Shown piece by piece: positions 42,832-50,940 of a stretch of DNA of 64,000 nucleotides (the stretch's first letter is position 1; each line of letters begins with the position of its first letter). Where the stretch lies: positions 39,743-103,742 of the forward strand of contig NZ_JAPRAT010000011.1 in the NCBI RefSeq assembly GCF_026805325.1. Direction: 5' to 3'. The DNA is from Natronobacillus azotifigens (GTDB lineage Bacteria > Bacillota > Bacilli > Bacillales > Amphibacillaceae). The translations under genes were made by a program, and so were the position numbers. Below the pieces are notes generated by a model. The model was not told the DNA's origin. It did no database searches and worked only from the letters and a program-made list of their open reading frames with translations.

Positions 42832-43311
42832 TTATTTTCTCTGCGTAATAAAATAGTTAACATTGTTACTTAGCAACATCTGGCAACGGTTCGTAATAGT
42901 CAATTGCCTGTTTACAGTGTGCACGGATAAATTCACGTGTAGGTGAGCGTGCGAGAATACAAGTGTCACGCCTTCTTGTTCTTTCTTAACTTCCTGAATA
43001 TGACTAGGGAAGATCCAATGACAATCGAAGTTTCTCGGTGATTCCGTAGGGAAGGCACAAATTTGCCGATGGGGTGAAATCGGCACGGGTAGCTTTTGGC
43101 GAATATGAAGTAAATGCTGCATCGCAATAACCCTTCCTTCATAGGTTGATCCACCAATAATACAACCATCCTTGATGATAGAGAGTGGTCGTTGTTTCAC
43201 GTAAATTTCTTAATCCTGTTCGTAAACGATCGATTGATAATTGATGTGGTGGGCAGGAATAATCGCTTGTGTATGCTCTGTAATGAGATAGTGGCTAACT
43301 AAAGTCTCCAT
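42832..43311 (-). pseudogene. comK: comK homologue with premature stop codon
   Basis: Reading from ATG 43311 (after GGAGG) gives METLVSHYLITEHTQAIIPA and on to VYEQD, then TAA at codon 34 (43212-43210). The same frame resumes EIYVKQRPLSIIKDGCIIGG, STYEGR, and ICAFPTESPRNFDCHWIFPS. These match ComK, the competence activator (GASYEGR, MFPTASPSNPSCIW in B. subtilis). Total length would be 159 codons, somewhat short of the B. subtilis protein. As written no full ComK is made; a GTG at 43200 could yield only the C-terminal part. A sequencing error must be excluded. Confidence 0.75.
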
Positions 43312-43325
43312 GTACGTTCCTCCAC

Positions 43326-43595
43326 TTATTCCATGCTATCAAGATCATCGGTGAGGAATTGTTCCATCTCGATGATCTCCTCTATATCCTTTAATTGGTG
43401 AGCATCGATGTCTAATGCAAGTACAATTTTATGAAAAGTAAACAGGGAGGGGAGTTTTACTCCATGTTCAATTTCTCCAACAAAATTGTGGTGCAGATTA
43501 GATGCTTCTGCCAAATTTTCAATCGATCAATGCTTCTTTTTTCGATTGGATCGAATGACACGGCCTGCGGCAAGATAATAGTTTTTTAGAGTCAT
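43326..43595 (-). pseudogene. Xre-family regulator with premature stop codon
   Basis: From ATG 43595 the frame reads TLKNYYLAAGRVIRSNRKKK, H, then TGA at codon 23 (43529-43527), then SIENLAEASNLHHNFVGEIE, HGVKLPSLFTFHKIVLALDI and an acidic tail. With the stop ignored (TGG to TGA would fit a Trp) it is a 90-codon Xre HTH protein of SinR-like type. It lies 15 bp upstream of comK on the same strand, so it probably formed an operon with it. Confidence 0.7.
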
Positions 43596-43885
43596 AGGAC
43601 AACACCTTTTTTCTCTATTGTCAAAACATGGAAAAGGTTCTAACACCGTCAGTAGACTGTATAAAGAGAAAAAACAAATTTTTTTGGTGAAAGAATGATC
43701 ATGTAACGTTTGGCAAGCATGAAAATAAGTAAATATATAAGGGATCTGCATCTTTTTTATGAGTGAAATTGAAATTTGTGTGAGTAAACGACAATTTTGG
43801 AGCAAGATATGTGGTGAGTTTTGTACGATTAGTAGACTGACAGGATGATGGCTATCGCTTATGCTCAATCTACCGCGGAATCATG

Positions 43886-43901
43886 GAGTAGGACCCTACT
43901 C
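43886..43901. repeat. Perfect palindrome before the sigma-factor gene
   Basis: GAGTAGGACCCTACTC, 7-bp arms around AC, ends 17 bp before the start codon and just upstream of GGAG. It could be an operator or an mRNA hairpin near the ribosome site. The rest of the 43596-43918 gap has no gene. Confidence 0.45.
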
Positions 43902-43918
43902 GGCTGGAGTATTGGAGA

Positions 43919-44416
43919 ATGGAACAATGTTTTGAAGAGGTATTAAAGCAGTTTGAACCAATGGTCTATCATTTAATTAATAAGTATCGGATTCGTGATG
44001 TGGAAGGGGATTTCTATCAAGAAGCAACGATTGCTCTCTGGCGTGCTTGGAAGGATTATGATGAAACGAAGATGAAATTCTCGTCGTATGTCTATTTCCG
44101 AATCGATAAAGCGTTGCTTAGTTTGATTCGGAAACAAAACAAGCAATCTGATCGAGATCAGTATTATGTTACGTTATTTCGAGGAGATAGTGTGACAGAG
44201 GACTTTAATCTGTCCATTGATTTTGTTTGGTTAGAACAAATAAAGCAGTTGCTTACGGATAAACAATGGCTCTGGTTTAAAGGACACATTTTAGAAGACA
44301 AAACATTAAAAATGATCGCAGAAGAAAATGGTGTCACCGAAAACGCCGTTAAAAACTGGAGCCGCCTAGCAAGAGAGAAGTTGCGTGCCTGTCACCGCCC
44401 GAATTTTGTCGAATGA
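43919..44416 (+). CDS. Small sigma-70-type sigma factor
   Basis: A 165-residue sigma factor. Region 2 is EGDFYQEATIALWRAWKDYD, then FSSYVYFRIDKALLSLIRKQ, covering core binding and -10 recognition. Region 4 is LTDKQWLWFKGHILEDKTLK, then IAEENGVTENAVKNWSRLAR, the -35-binding HTH. Regions 1 and 3 are absent. It resembles SigH/ComX-like alternative sigma factors of Bacillales. It is divergent from the broken Xre-comK pair, which hints at a competence link, but this is inference. The last eight codons (ACHRPNFVE) and the stop lie in REP-B copy 1, so the native C-terminus was replaced. Confidence 0.75.
   Translation: MEQCFEEVLKQFEPMVYHLINKYRIRDVEGDFYQEATIALWRAWKDYDETKMKFSSYVYFRIDKALLSLIRKQNKQSDRDQYYVTLFRGDSVTEDFNLSIDFVWLEQIKQLLTDKQWLWFKGHILEDKTLKMIAEENGVTENAVKNWSRLAREKLRACHRPNFVE
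44384..44416 (+). repeat. REP-B copy 1, overlapping the sigma gene 3' end
   Basis: GCGTGCCTGTCACC, then GCCCGAATTTTGTCGAATGA. The terminal TGA is the sigma-gene stop codon. Confidence 0.8.
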
Positions 44417-44575
44417 GAGTTCGTTTAGGTTGGTGTTTTTACGAGGGAATTGGTGAGTTGGAATCCGCTTCCTACTGAATGATACGAAACAGTTGTTAGC
44501 CTTATGACGCAATTGTTGATGCGAAGAGGAATAGCAAAGGTCTTTGAAAAAAATATGAGGAATGCGATGAAAAAA

Positions 44576-44612
44576 ACAAGCCTCCATGAACAAATGGGGG
44601 CTTGTTTATCAA
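44576..44612. terminator. Bidirectional terminator before the chemoreceptor
   Basis: AAACAAGCCTCCAT pairs with ATGGGGGCTTGTTT around GAACAA, T-rich on both sides; it closes the minus-strand chemoreceptor gene. Confidence 0.8.
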
Positions 44613-44615
44613 ATA

Positions 44616-46355
44616 TTATGATTGAATACGATCAATCGTTTCTTTCAGAGAATCAACCATTTTTTCAAGTTCTGCGGATCCTTTTGAACTTTGATCGATT
44701 GTTTCAGTAAGTGAATCCATTGATGCAGAGACTTCTTCTGAACTCGCTGCGTTTTCTTCAGCAATGGCAGCAAGTGATTGAATCACGCTGAGAAGTTCTT
44801 CTTTCTTTTCGGTCATTTTCGTACCGGATACTTGTATCTCTTCTATATGACCACTGACACGATCAATGGTTTCAGTGATTTGGTTAAATCGTGAAGTCGT
44901 TTCTTTAATTTGTTCGGATTGTGTATCAATTGTTTCAGTTAATTGATTCATCGATTGATGGGATTCTGTTGAGCGATGATCTAATTCGTTAATATCACTG
45001 TCAATTTGTTCTGAGAATGTTTTGGCATTTTCGGCAAGCTTACGAATTTCGTCGGCAACCACGGCGAATCCTTTTCCTGATTCGCCAGCACGTGCGGCTT
45101 CGATCGACGCATTAAGTGCAAGTAAGTTCGTTTGCTCAGCTATATTATTGATTTCTTCACTCGCTTTTTTGATCTTATCTGTACTAGAGACGGTTTCGGA
45201 TAAATTCGATGTCAGATCATTCATCGCACCAATTGTTTCTGCGTTTTGTTGAACTAACTTATTAAATGTTGAATGGCTTTGACTAGTTAACTCAGCAATC
45301 GATTCAACATTTTTTGTTAAATCTTGAATTTTCTCTTGATCTTCTTCAATAATGGAACCTAATTCTTCCATCTGCATGGATCCATTTTCTGTATCGTTTG
45401 CTTGTTCAGTAGCGCCACGAGCGATTTCGTCGAGTGCTCGAGTCACTTCGTTTGATGCTTCATTTGCTCGAGTCGTAATATTGTTAAATGTTGCTGCGTT
45501 TTCAGATATGTTGTCAACGGTTGTTTCAAACAGTCGGATTATTTCATCATAGTCTTGTTTAATTGCTCGAATAAGTTGTGCTGATTCTTTTCCGACTTTT
45601 CCTTTTTTATTTAATAGACTTAGCACATTTGTCATATCAATTTCGCTATTTGCAACATCAAAATTGATTAAACCACGCTCTAAATCTTTTGATGATCTGA
45701 GCTTGATATCAATACCTGTCACACCTATAATTTTTCCATTTACTTTAATAGGTTTCGCAACAGTTGTCATTAATGTATCTTGCCCATTGACAGTATAAGT
45801 GAAAGGATCAATCACGGTTAATTGATCATTCGCTTTCGGCATGTTGTAAAAATCTTCTTGATCAATGTTGGGTAGGTGTTCGATCTGGATACCATCTTTT
45901 GTCCGAACTGCATAAGCGATCATACGTCCGGTTTGATCATAAAATTCTTTGTTTTGATAAACTGAATCTTTTTGATCAAATGCATTTGGTTCATAAGCAA
46001 CCCAAGTTCCTAAATAACTTTTATTTTCTTCTAGTTCCTGTTTAATTATGTTGATCACATCATCACGCGTTGTGATTTGATTATTTTCAATTGATTCATC
46101 CATGTGATGGGTTGATTGAATCGCTTGGTCAATAATGCCATAATCACTAAGAATGATTTTCTTAACGCCTCCAACTAAGTGATTATGAATCTTTTTCAGT
46201 CTATACTGCCCGAACAATGTAATGAATATTAATAGGAATGCAACGACACTTATCATAAAAGATTGACTGACAGATTCAATGAAAATCGTACTCCCAAAAA
46301 TAAGTAATCCAATCACTCCACTTACATTATACCAATCTATTTTTTTCCAGTTCAT
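44616..46355 (-). CDS. Methyl-accepting chemotaxis protein with cytosolic-side Cache-like domain
   Basis: A 579-residue chemoreceptor. Two hydrophobic helices (about 12-30 and 33-50) lie close together at the N-terminus. A PDC/Cache-like sensor follows (about 60-240: [36 protein letters not shown], then [16 protein letters not shown]). No further membrane helix separates it from the signalling domain, whose hairpin tip is [20 protein letters not shown] then [20 protein letters not shown]. The tip couples to CheA/CheW. Cache domains normally sit outside the cell; this layout puts one inside. Start ATG has AGGGGG upstream. The signal is unknown. Confidence 0.85.
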   Translation of the reverse strand: MNWKKIDWYNVSGVIGLLIFGSTIFIESVSQSFMISVVAFLLIFITLFGQYRLKKIHNHLVGGVKKIILSDYGIIDQAIQSTHHMDESIENNQITTRDDVINIIKQELEENKSYLGTWVAYEPNAFDQKDSVYQNKEFYDQTGRMIAYAVRTKDGIQIEHLPNIDQEDFYNMPKANDQLTVIDPFTYTVNGQDTLMTTVAKPIKVNGKIIGVTGIDIKLRSSKDLERGLINFDVANSEIDMTNVLSLLNKKGKVGKESAQLIRAIKQDYDEIIRLFETTVDNISENAATFNNITTRANEASNEVTRALDEIARGATEQANDTENGSMQMEELGSIIEEDQEKIQDLTKNVESIAELTSQSHSTFNKLVQQNAETIGAMNDLTSNLSETVSSTDKIKKASEEINNIAEQTNLLALNASIEAARAGESGKGFAVVADEIRKLAENAKTFSEQIDSDINELDHRSTESHQSMNQLTETIDTQSEQIKETTSRFNQITETIDRVSGHIEEIQVSGTKMTEKKEELLSVIQSLAAIAEENAASSEEVSASMDSLTETIDQSSKGSAELEKMVDSLKETIDRIQS

Positions 46356-46431
46356 CTTGATGTCCCCCTTGTTTTACGCTGACCATCATATAATACCCCA
46401 ATATGTATATCGTTTAAACCTCTAATTTTGG

Positions 46432-46458
46432 GGTGCCTGTCACCGCCCGAATTTTGTC
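46432..46458 (+). repeat. REP-B copy 2
   Basis: GGTGCCTGTCACC, then GCCCGAATTTTGTC, in the gap upstream of the chemoreceptor promoter side. Confidence 0.8.
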
Positions 46459-46560
46459 TGTTTTTGACGAAGGTGCGTTAATTTTGAATATTCATGATAG
46501 GATGGAAGAAAAATAATACGAAATTCATGGTGGCGTATTCTATGTTGTAGCAAATGACCG

Positions 46561-46700
46561 TAAATCAAAACAACGAGAAAATCAAAGTTGCTTAAGCGGG
46601 AGGAACTCAAGGTCTATCCTGAAGACTTCAAGGGTCTTCGAGTGAACATTTATAGGTGGACACACCTAAAAACCCCTATGGATTAAATTTTCAATTTATT
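46561..46700 (+). repeat. OmegaRNA-like element, copy 2 (diverged)
   Basis: Shares TCAAAACAACGAGAAAATCA, then TTAAGCGGGAGGAACTCAAG with the other copies, and a final TATAGGTGGACACACCTAAAAACCCCTATG hairpin block (46651-46680) before an ATTAAATTTTCAATTTATT end. The 5' stem half is missing. Confidence 0.4.
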
Positions 46701-46783
46701 AGGGATAACTCATCTACTCTATCCGAGAAATTCACTTTTAAAATGCAATGGTTGAGCAATCCAAAAGGTTAGGAGAGAATGCG

Positions 46784-47380
46784 ATGCAAATTCTTATTAT
46801 CAGGCATGGACAGTCTGAAGCTGATTTGTTAAAGGTTCATGAAGGGAGAGCAGATTTTCCGTTAACGGAATGCGGTATTCAACAAGCACATCACATGGTA
46901 GATTGGATGAAAGACAGATACAAACCAGAAATAATTTGGTCCAGTCCATTAATGCGAGCAAAGCAAACAGCGAACATATTGTCGGACACAGTTGGTTGCA
47001 AAGTTACGTATGATTCAGATTTGATGGAATGGAATAACGGTGTATTAGCAGGAATGTCAAAAGAAGAAGCAAAGAAGAAATATCCAGAACCTATTAACGG
47101 ACATAGACCGCACGAGTCGGTGGAGAAAGGCGAATCAGCTATTGCTTTTCGAATGAGGGCAGAAATAATGTTAGCAAAAATACAATCCGTAAGTGAAAAA
47201 TATAACTGTCTAGCGATTGTTTCACACGGTGGGATGATTGCTAGAATACTACACTCTTTTATGGAATTGCCTGTTAATAATGAATATGTGATCAAAACGA
47301 GTGATACGGGTATTCATTTACTAGAATATAGAGTGGAAAAACGAGTGATTCATTTTTTCAACCAAACGAGTCATCTTTGA
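46784..47380 (+). CDS. Histidine phosphatase family protein
   Basis: A 198-residue phosphoglycerate-mutase-like phosphatase. LIIRHGQSEAD holds the catalytic RHG His; GRADFPLTECGIQQAHHMVD, then SSPLMRAKQTANIL, MEWNNGVLAGMSKEE with the proton-donor Glu, and IVSHGGMIARILHSFM with the second His are the family marks. Substrate unknown (small phosphates). ATG 46784 follows AGGAGAG. It stands alone. Confidence 0.85.
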   Translation: MQILIIRHGQSEADLLKVHEGRADFPLTECGIQQAHHMVDWMKDRYKPEIIWSSPLMRAKQTANILSDTVGCKVTYDSDLMEWNNGVLAGMSKEEAKKKYPEPINGHRPHESVEKGESAIAFRMRAEIMLAKIQSVSEKYNCLAIVSHGGMIARILHSFMELPVNNEYVIKTSDTGIHLLEYRVEKRVIHFFNQTSHL

Positions 47381-47491
47381 GAGGTATTTCATACTAGTTG
47401 CATGTTCAGAAAGCAGGAGAATTAGATTCAGATCGAATCCTCTAGTTTCTAAAGATTAGAGTTGGGTCTTCTCTTTAATTAAGTTGGGACA

Positions 47492-47524
47492 AAAGAAAAG
47501 CCAACCACTCATGGTCAGCCTCGA
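47492..47524 (-). terminator. Terminator of the His-rich protein gene
   Basis: On the minus strand GCTGACCA-TGAG-TGGTTGGC, with two G-T pairs, followed by TTTTCTTTT. Confidence 0.7.
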
Positions 47525-47869
47525 TTAATTTACTGTAACTATTTCAACTGGCCCGTGGTCATCGCAATGATCTCCATGGACATGGTGAAGTCGCCCGTTT
47601 ATTAAATAGTCGTAATGATCTCCATGGGGAACAAGCTCATGTCCACAATCATCGTTATGGTTACAACCACAATTCAATGGTTTACATTCATCTGGATTCA
47701 CTTCTGAAGCTTCAATTTTGCATTCGTCCCAATGGCCGTCGTGCTCATGGTGCAAGTGGCCATTATGAATGTAATCAATATGATCGTTATGCCTGATTTT
47801 GGTATGACCACAGGCAATACTATGCTTGTGTGAATGATTCGTATGCATATGGTGTCCGTTGTCTGCCAT
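47525..47869 (-). CDS. Histidine-rich metal-binding protein with duplicated module
   Basis: A 114-residue protein, about a quarter His, with Asp and Cys. Two related modules are visible: ACGHTKIRHNDHIDYIHNGH then LHHEHDGHWDE (about 19-49), and DCGHELVPHGDHYDYLINGR then LHHVHGDHCDDHG (about 74-106). The pattern CGH-x-x-(V/I)-x-H-x-D-H-x-D-Y-x-x-N-G-x-LHH repeats. This suits zinc, nickel or copper binding as a store or chaperone. No signal peptide, so probably cytosolic. Start ATG has GGAGGG upstream. A possible small lipopeptide gene lies directly upstream on the same strand. Confidence 0.7.
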   Translation of the reverse strand: MADNGHHMHTNHSHKHSIACGHTKIRHNDHIDYIHNGHLHHEHDGHWDECKIEASEVNPDECKPLNCGCNHNDDCGHELVPHGDHYDYLINGRLHHVHGDHCDDHGPVEIVTVN

Positions 47870-47900
47870 AAATAATCCCTCCTTTTTCTCTTATTATTCC

Positions 47901-48005
47901 CTAAGATTTTTTTACTAAAACAAACTTTCCTTTTTCGTAATAGGTTGAATCCATGCAAATACATGCAACAAGCAGGAATACTACAGGGTAAAATATTGAT
48001 TTCAC
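47901..48005 (-). CDS. Possible 34-residue lipopeptide
   Basis: GTG 48005, with GGAGG 12 bases upstream, opens KSIFYPVVFLLVACICMDST then YYEKGKFVLVKKS, TAG. The hydrophobic N-terminus ends in LVAC, a lipobox. It is 31 bp upstream of the His-rich gene, so co-transcription is likely. The spacing is long and the peptide short, so this may not be a gene. The remaining gap 48006-48282 shows nothing recognisable. Confidence 0.3.
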   Translation of the reverse strand: MKSIFYPVVFLLVACICMDSTYYEKGKFVLVKKS

Positions 48006-48282
48006 TTAAGTAGCAGCCTCCATTCTTCACAGGTTAGAACCTCTTATATAGACAGTTATGTTTGATAACGACTTAAGCAGCCATGGGGGATTTAGGATCT
48101 TGGTCATACAACTGCTTTTAATTGTTTAGTCGATAATTATTTTTTGCTTGTTTGGATAGCATTGTTCTTTTCCCTTTCGACAGGGTATGAATTATATAAC
48201 ATGAAAGATATAACTGTAGTCCAAACATTATTATCTGTCCCTTCATAAAATGTCTTAGTAAATGATAAAAGGAGGTATCTCT

Positions 48283-50346
48283 TTGAGTTCAGATCTATGT
48301 ACATTACTTGAAAATGGAGGTGTTGTTAGCTGTTATTTGTCTGATTTATTTGGAACACCGGTAAATCCTTTCCGTTCATCTGGGGTATTATGTACCATTG
48401 AAGGGGAAAGAGAAGATGTAATCGTTACAAGCTCCGAAGGTCAAGAAGTTACTTTGCAAAAAGTATGGCTAAAAAATACAGGGTACATCGTTGTACAAGT
48501 AACAAATGATTCAGAACAATGTGTATCAGCACCTATTCCGTTTTCTTTAAAAGAAAGTGCGATTCTTTGTGCACCAGAAGGTACAGATATTGTATGTACC
48601 GTTCGTGACTTTACCTGTGATGCACGTATTCAGTGTCAAAATGGTGTTTACCAGTCGATTGAGATTTCCTTGGATTTCTGTCTAGATGTTCAAGTCATTG
48701 CTGATGTTGTCATTGAAATTTCTGGGTCTAGTTGTCATCCGAGAGAACAACTACTCACGGACCGCTACAATAGAGAGGGACTTGCTTCACACCAATACGA
48801 TAGATCTTTTGATCGAACAAAAAAAAATCTACCGCAATTACAAACCGAAAAATCATCGAAAAGAGAGGGATGGGCGCGAAACGACCTTAATCATATAAGA
48901 GATATGTGTGTGAATGTGACCAAGGTGTATGATTGGATAACTCAACAATCGATCACACAAATTCGCAAAAATGCCGATGATGTCCCGTTTGATTGTGATA
49001 TTTGTGCCTTGCACTTTTTTGTTCCAGCTATATTGGTTTGTGAGAGAACACTTTCCGGGACACTGGAGTGTAATGGAGAACGGGTGGAAGGAGCAAGTAT
49101 TCATCTTTCTGCCACCCCTGACATTGTTTCCTTTTCCCCTGATCCAGCCGTTACCGATGCAAATGGTCACTTTACGACCGTTGTTACAGTACCTACAGGA
49201 ACAGAATCAACGGATATAGAGATTAACGCGTCCACCACAACTGAGGGGGAGTTTGTATCAACGACTTTACCAACGATTGCTCTCTGTTTAGCAGATCCTT
49301 GTGTCTTAACTTTGTTTGGTGCAGATAACATGGAGTGTAATGATATCATTTCAGGAAGGGTCCGATGTAACAATACATTTATTCCAGACGTTGAAGTCAC
49401 AACCACGGCAAACCCAGCAATTGTTACCTTTAATCCTAATCCAGCAATTACAGACGAGCTAGGAGATTATTTCGCTGGTGTTGTGATTCCTAACGGCACG
49501 CCACCAACAGATGTGGAAATTACGACTACTGCCACCGTTAATGGTGAAACGTTAACAGAAACGATTATCGTTAATGTATCGTGTGCATCTGCATGTGATT
49601 TAACAGTGAATGCTGATGATTTCATTACGTGTGAAGGAGAAATTACTGGTGTCTTAACATGTGACGGTGACCCAGTTGAAGGAGCGGAGATTGAGTTCTC
49701 TACCTTCCCAACAGTAGGCACATTTACACCTAATCCGGCAACGTCTTTAGCAGATGGTTCCTTCTCAACAACTTTAATCGTACCTGAAGAAACACCACGT
49801 CTTTCCACGGTAATAACTGCAATGACAACGGTTAATGGGCAAAGCGTTAGTAATAGTGTTGGCGTCCACGTGGAATGTCTTCCTGTTGATGAATGTCCAT
49901 GTAAATTTAGAATCGGGATCAGTGGAAACGCTGCACCTGCATCAGTTGATATTATAACGGGAGGGGTCGCATCGACGTTAACCGGAACAATTAATGTAAC
50001 GGCCGTACAATGTTTTACTGCTTCTGCCTCGTGTAATCCGGCCATTGACAATTTTAATGTCTCATTTGGTAGTGGCGGTAATACCATTAACTTTATTACA
50101 GGTCGTAGAATGGAAATTGAATGTGAAGGCAATACATTTGCACGGGTAAGAGGTATGGCCAGAGCAACGGGTAATGTACTACCAACAGGTATTTATGAAG
50201 TGGTCATTACTTGCGAGATCGGTACCGGAGGATTAGCTGTATGGACGGTTGACGCAACGGACTTCAGTGGAAACAGCTTTTCCACTTCATTTACGGCTAA
50301 TGTAAATCCAGTTACGTTTATTGGTGACTGTCAAGATGTACCTTGA
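48283..50346 (+). CDS. Cys-rich protein with three Ig-like (Big_1-type) repeats
   Basis: A 687-residue protein from TTG 48283 (GGAGGT upstream), without a signal peptide. Residues 1-160 are Cys-rich and beta-rich (SDLCTLLENGGVVSCYLSDL, then ISLDFCLDVQVIADVVIEIS). Three modules of about 100 residues follow (about 240-540). Each has a C...C-x-x-x-(I/L)-(S/T)-G start and a TP/NP...(V/G)-x-F-x-P-(D/N)-P-A block, e.g. DIVSFSPDPAVTDANGHF, AIVTFNPNPAITDELGDY, TVGTFTPNPATSLADGSF. These resemble invasin-type Ig repeats. A last domain (about 545-687) starts CPCKFRIGISG. Lack of a secretion signal and many Cys suggest a spore coat or exosporium protein, but that is inference. Confidence 0.55.
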   Translation: MSSDLCTLLENGGVVSCYLSDLFGTPVNPFRSSGVLCTIEGEREDVIVTSSEGQEVTLQKVWLKNTGYIVVQVTNDSEQCVSAPIPFSLKESAILCAPEGTDIVCTVRDFTCDARIQCQNGVYQSIEISLDFCLDVQVIADVVIEISGSSCHPREQLLTDRYNREGLASHQYDRSFDRTKKNLPQLQTEKSSKREGWARNDLNHIRDMCVNVTKVYDWITQQSITQIRKNADDVPFDCDICALHFFVPAILVCERTLSGTLECNGERVEGASIHLSATPDIVSFSPDPAVTDANGHFTTVVTVPTGTESTDIEINASTTTEGEFVSTTLPTIALCLADPCVLTLFGADNMECNDIISGRVRCNNTFIPDVEVTTTANPAIVTFNPNPAITDELGDYFAGVVIPNGTPPTDVEITTTATVNGETLTETIIVNVSCASACDLTVNADDFITCEGEITGVLTCDGDPVEGAEIEFSTFPTVGTFTPNPATSLADGSFSTTLIVPEETPRLSTVITAMTTVNGQSVSNSVGVHVECLPVDECPCKFRIGISGNAAPASVDIITGGVASTLTGTINVTAVQCFTASASCNPAIDNFNVSFGSGGNTINFITGRRMEIECEGNTFARVRGMARATGNVLPTGIYEVVITCEIGTGGLAVWTVDATDFSGNSFSTSFTANVNPVTFIGDCQDVP

Positions 50347-50460
50347 TGGTTGGTTCATGTCTTGTAATTGCTAACTTTTATTTATCACTAACATTAATTT
50401 CGAATGAGAACAGAAGAACTAGCAACACCTCTGATTAAAATAAAGTTCTTTTGCTTGTTC

Positions 50461-50552
50461 CGTTATTCCAGAGTAACTCACCGTAGGACTCTCGCTTCAA
50501 AACAACAAAAGGTCAACGTTGTTTAAGCGGGAGTAACTCGCAGTTTTACCCC
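50461..50552 (+). repeat. OmegaRNA-like element, copy 3 (partial)
   Basis: TTATTCCAGAGTAACTCACC, GACTCTCGCTTCAAAACAAC, then GTTGTTTAAGCGGGAGTAAC: the core stem (CTCGCTT/AAGCGGGAG) is kept. The 3' GGTTCAA and last hairpin are absent. Confidence 0.45.
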
Positions 50553-50591
50553 AAAAGCTTAAGCGATTTTACTTATTTTCATCTACAAACA

Positions 50592-50804
50592 CTAATTATC
50601 TAATGGATACGAAACGAAATAACACCAATCGCTCATCGCTGCCCCGTGTATATCTGTTTGGTTTCCCTCCATATCTATGATCACAGCACGTTTTTTGCAA
50701 ACATCATGATACAATTGTTCATCCGTTTTAAGTAAAGCGTGCTTTAATGTTGCCCCGTGAAATAGTTCAATTTTTTCATTGTTGACAAAAACGGTCATCA
50801 TCAT
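50592..50804 (-). CDS. Small conserved-looking protein, possibly beta-grasp
   Basis: A 70-residue protein: MTVFVNNEKIELFHGATLKH, then ALLKTDEQLYHDVCKKRAVI and DMEGNQTDIHGAAMSDWCYF. The pattern of an N-terminal beta-hairpin, GATLKHAL helix, then VIDxxGN and a final strand is reminiscent of MoaD/ThiS or 2Fe-2S-type beta-grasp domains, but there is no C-terminal GG and no Cys cluster. Start ATG has AGGAGCT-like AAGGAGC upstream. It is divergent from the large nucleotidase gene. Function unknown. Confidence 0.5.
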   Translation of the reverse strand: MMMTVFVNNEKIELFHGATLKHALLKTDEQLYHDVCKKRAVIIDMEGNQTDIHGAAMSDWCYFVSYPLDN

Positions 50805-50940
50805 GATCAGCTCCTTATTCTATTATTATACCTTTTATACCAATAGGTAGATAACTTTTACAATTATTTAACACCATTTTAACAATCATTTGGTAATCTT
50901 AAGTAAGGAAAGATTACTTTAGATAGGAGTGGTTGAAGTT

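Noticed and set aside
48128..48262. Sigma-K-type promoter for the Cys-rich Ig-repeat gene
   Set aside because: CATGAAAGATA is only loosely like a sigma-K -10 and no convincing -35 AC element at the right spacing could be fixed.
49467..50132. 221-codon antisense frame in the Ig-repeat gene
   Set aside because: Composition mirrors the Thr/Val-rich repeats of the sense strand; no ribosome site and no recognisable motif.
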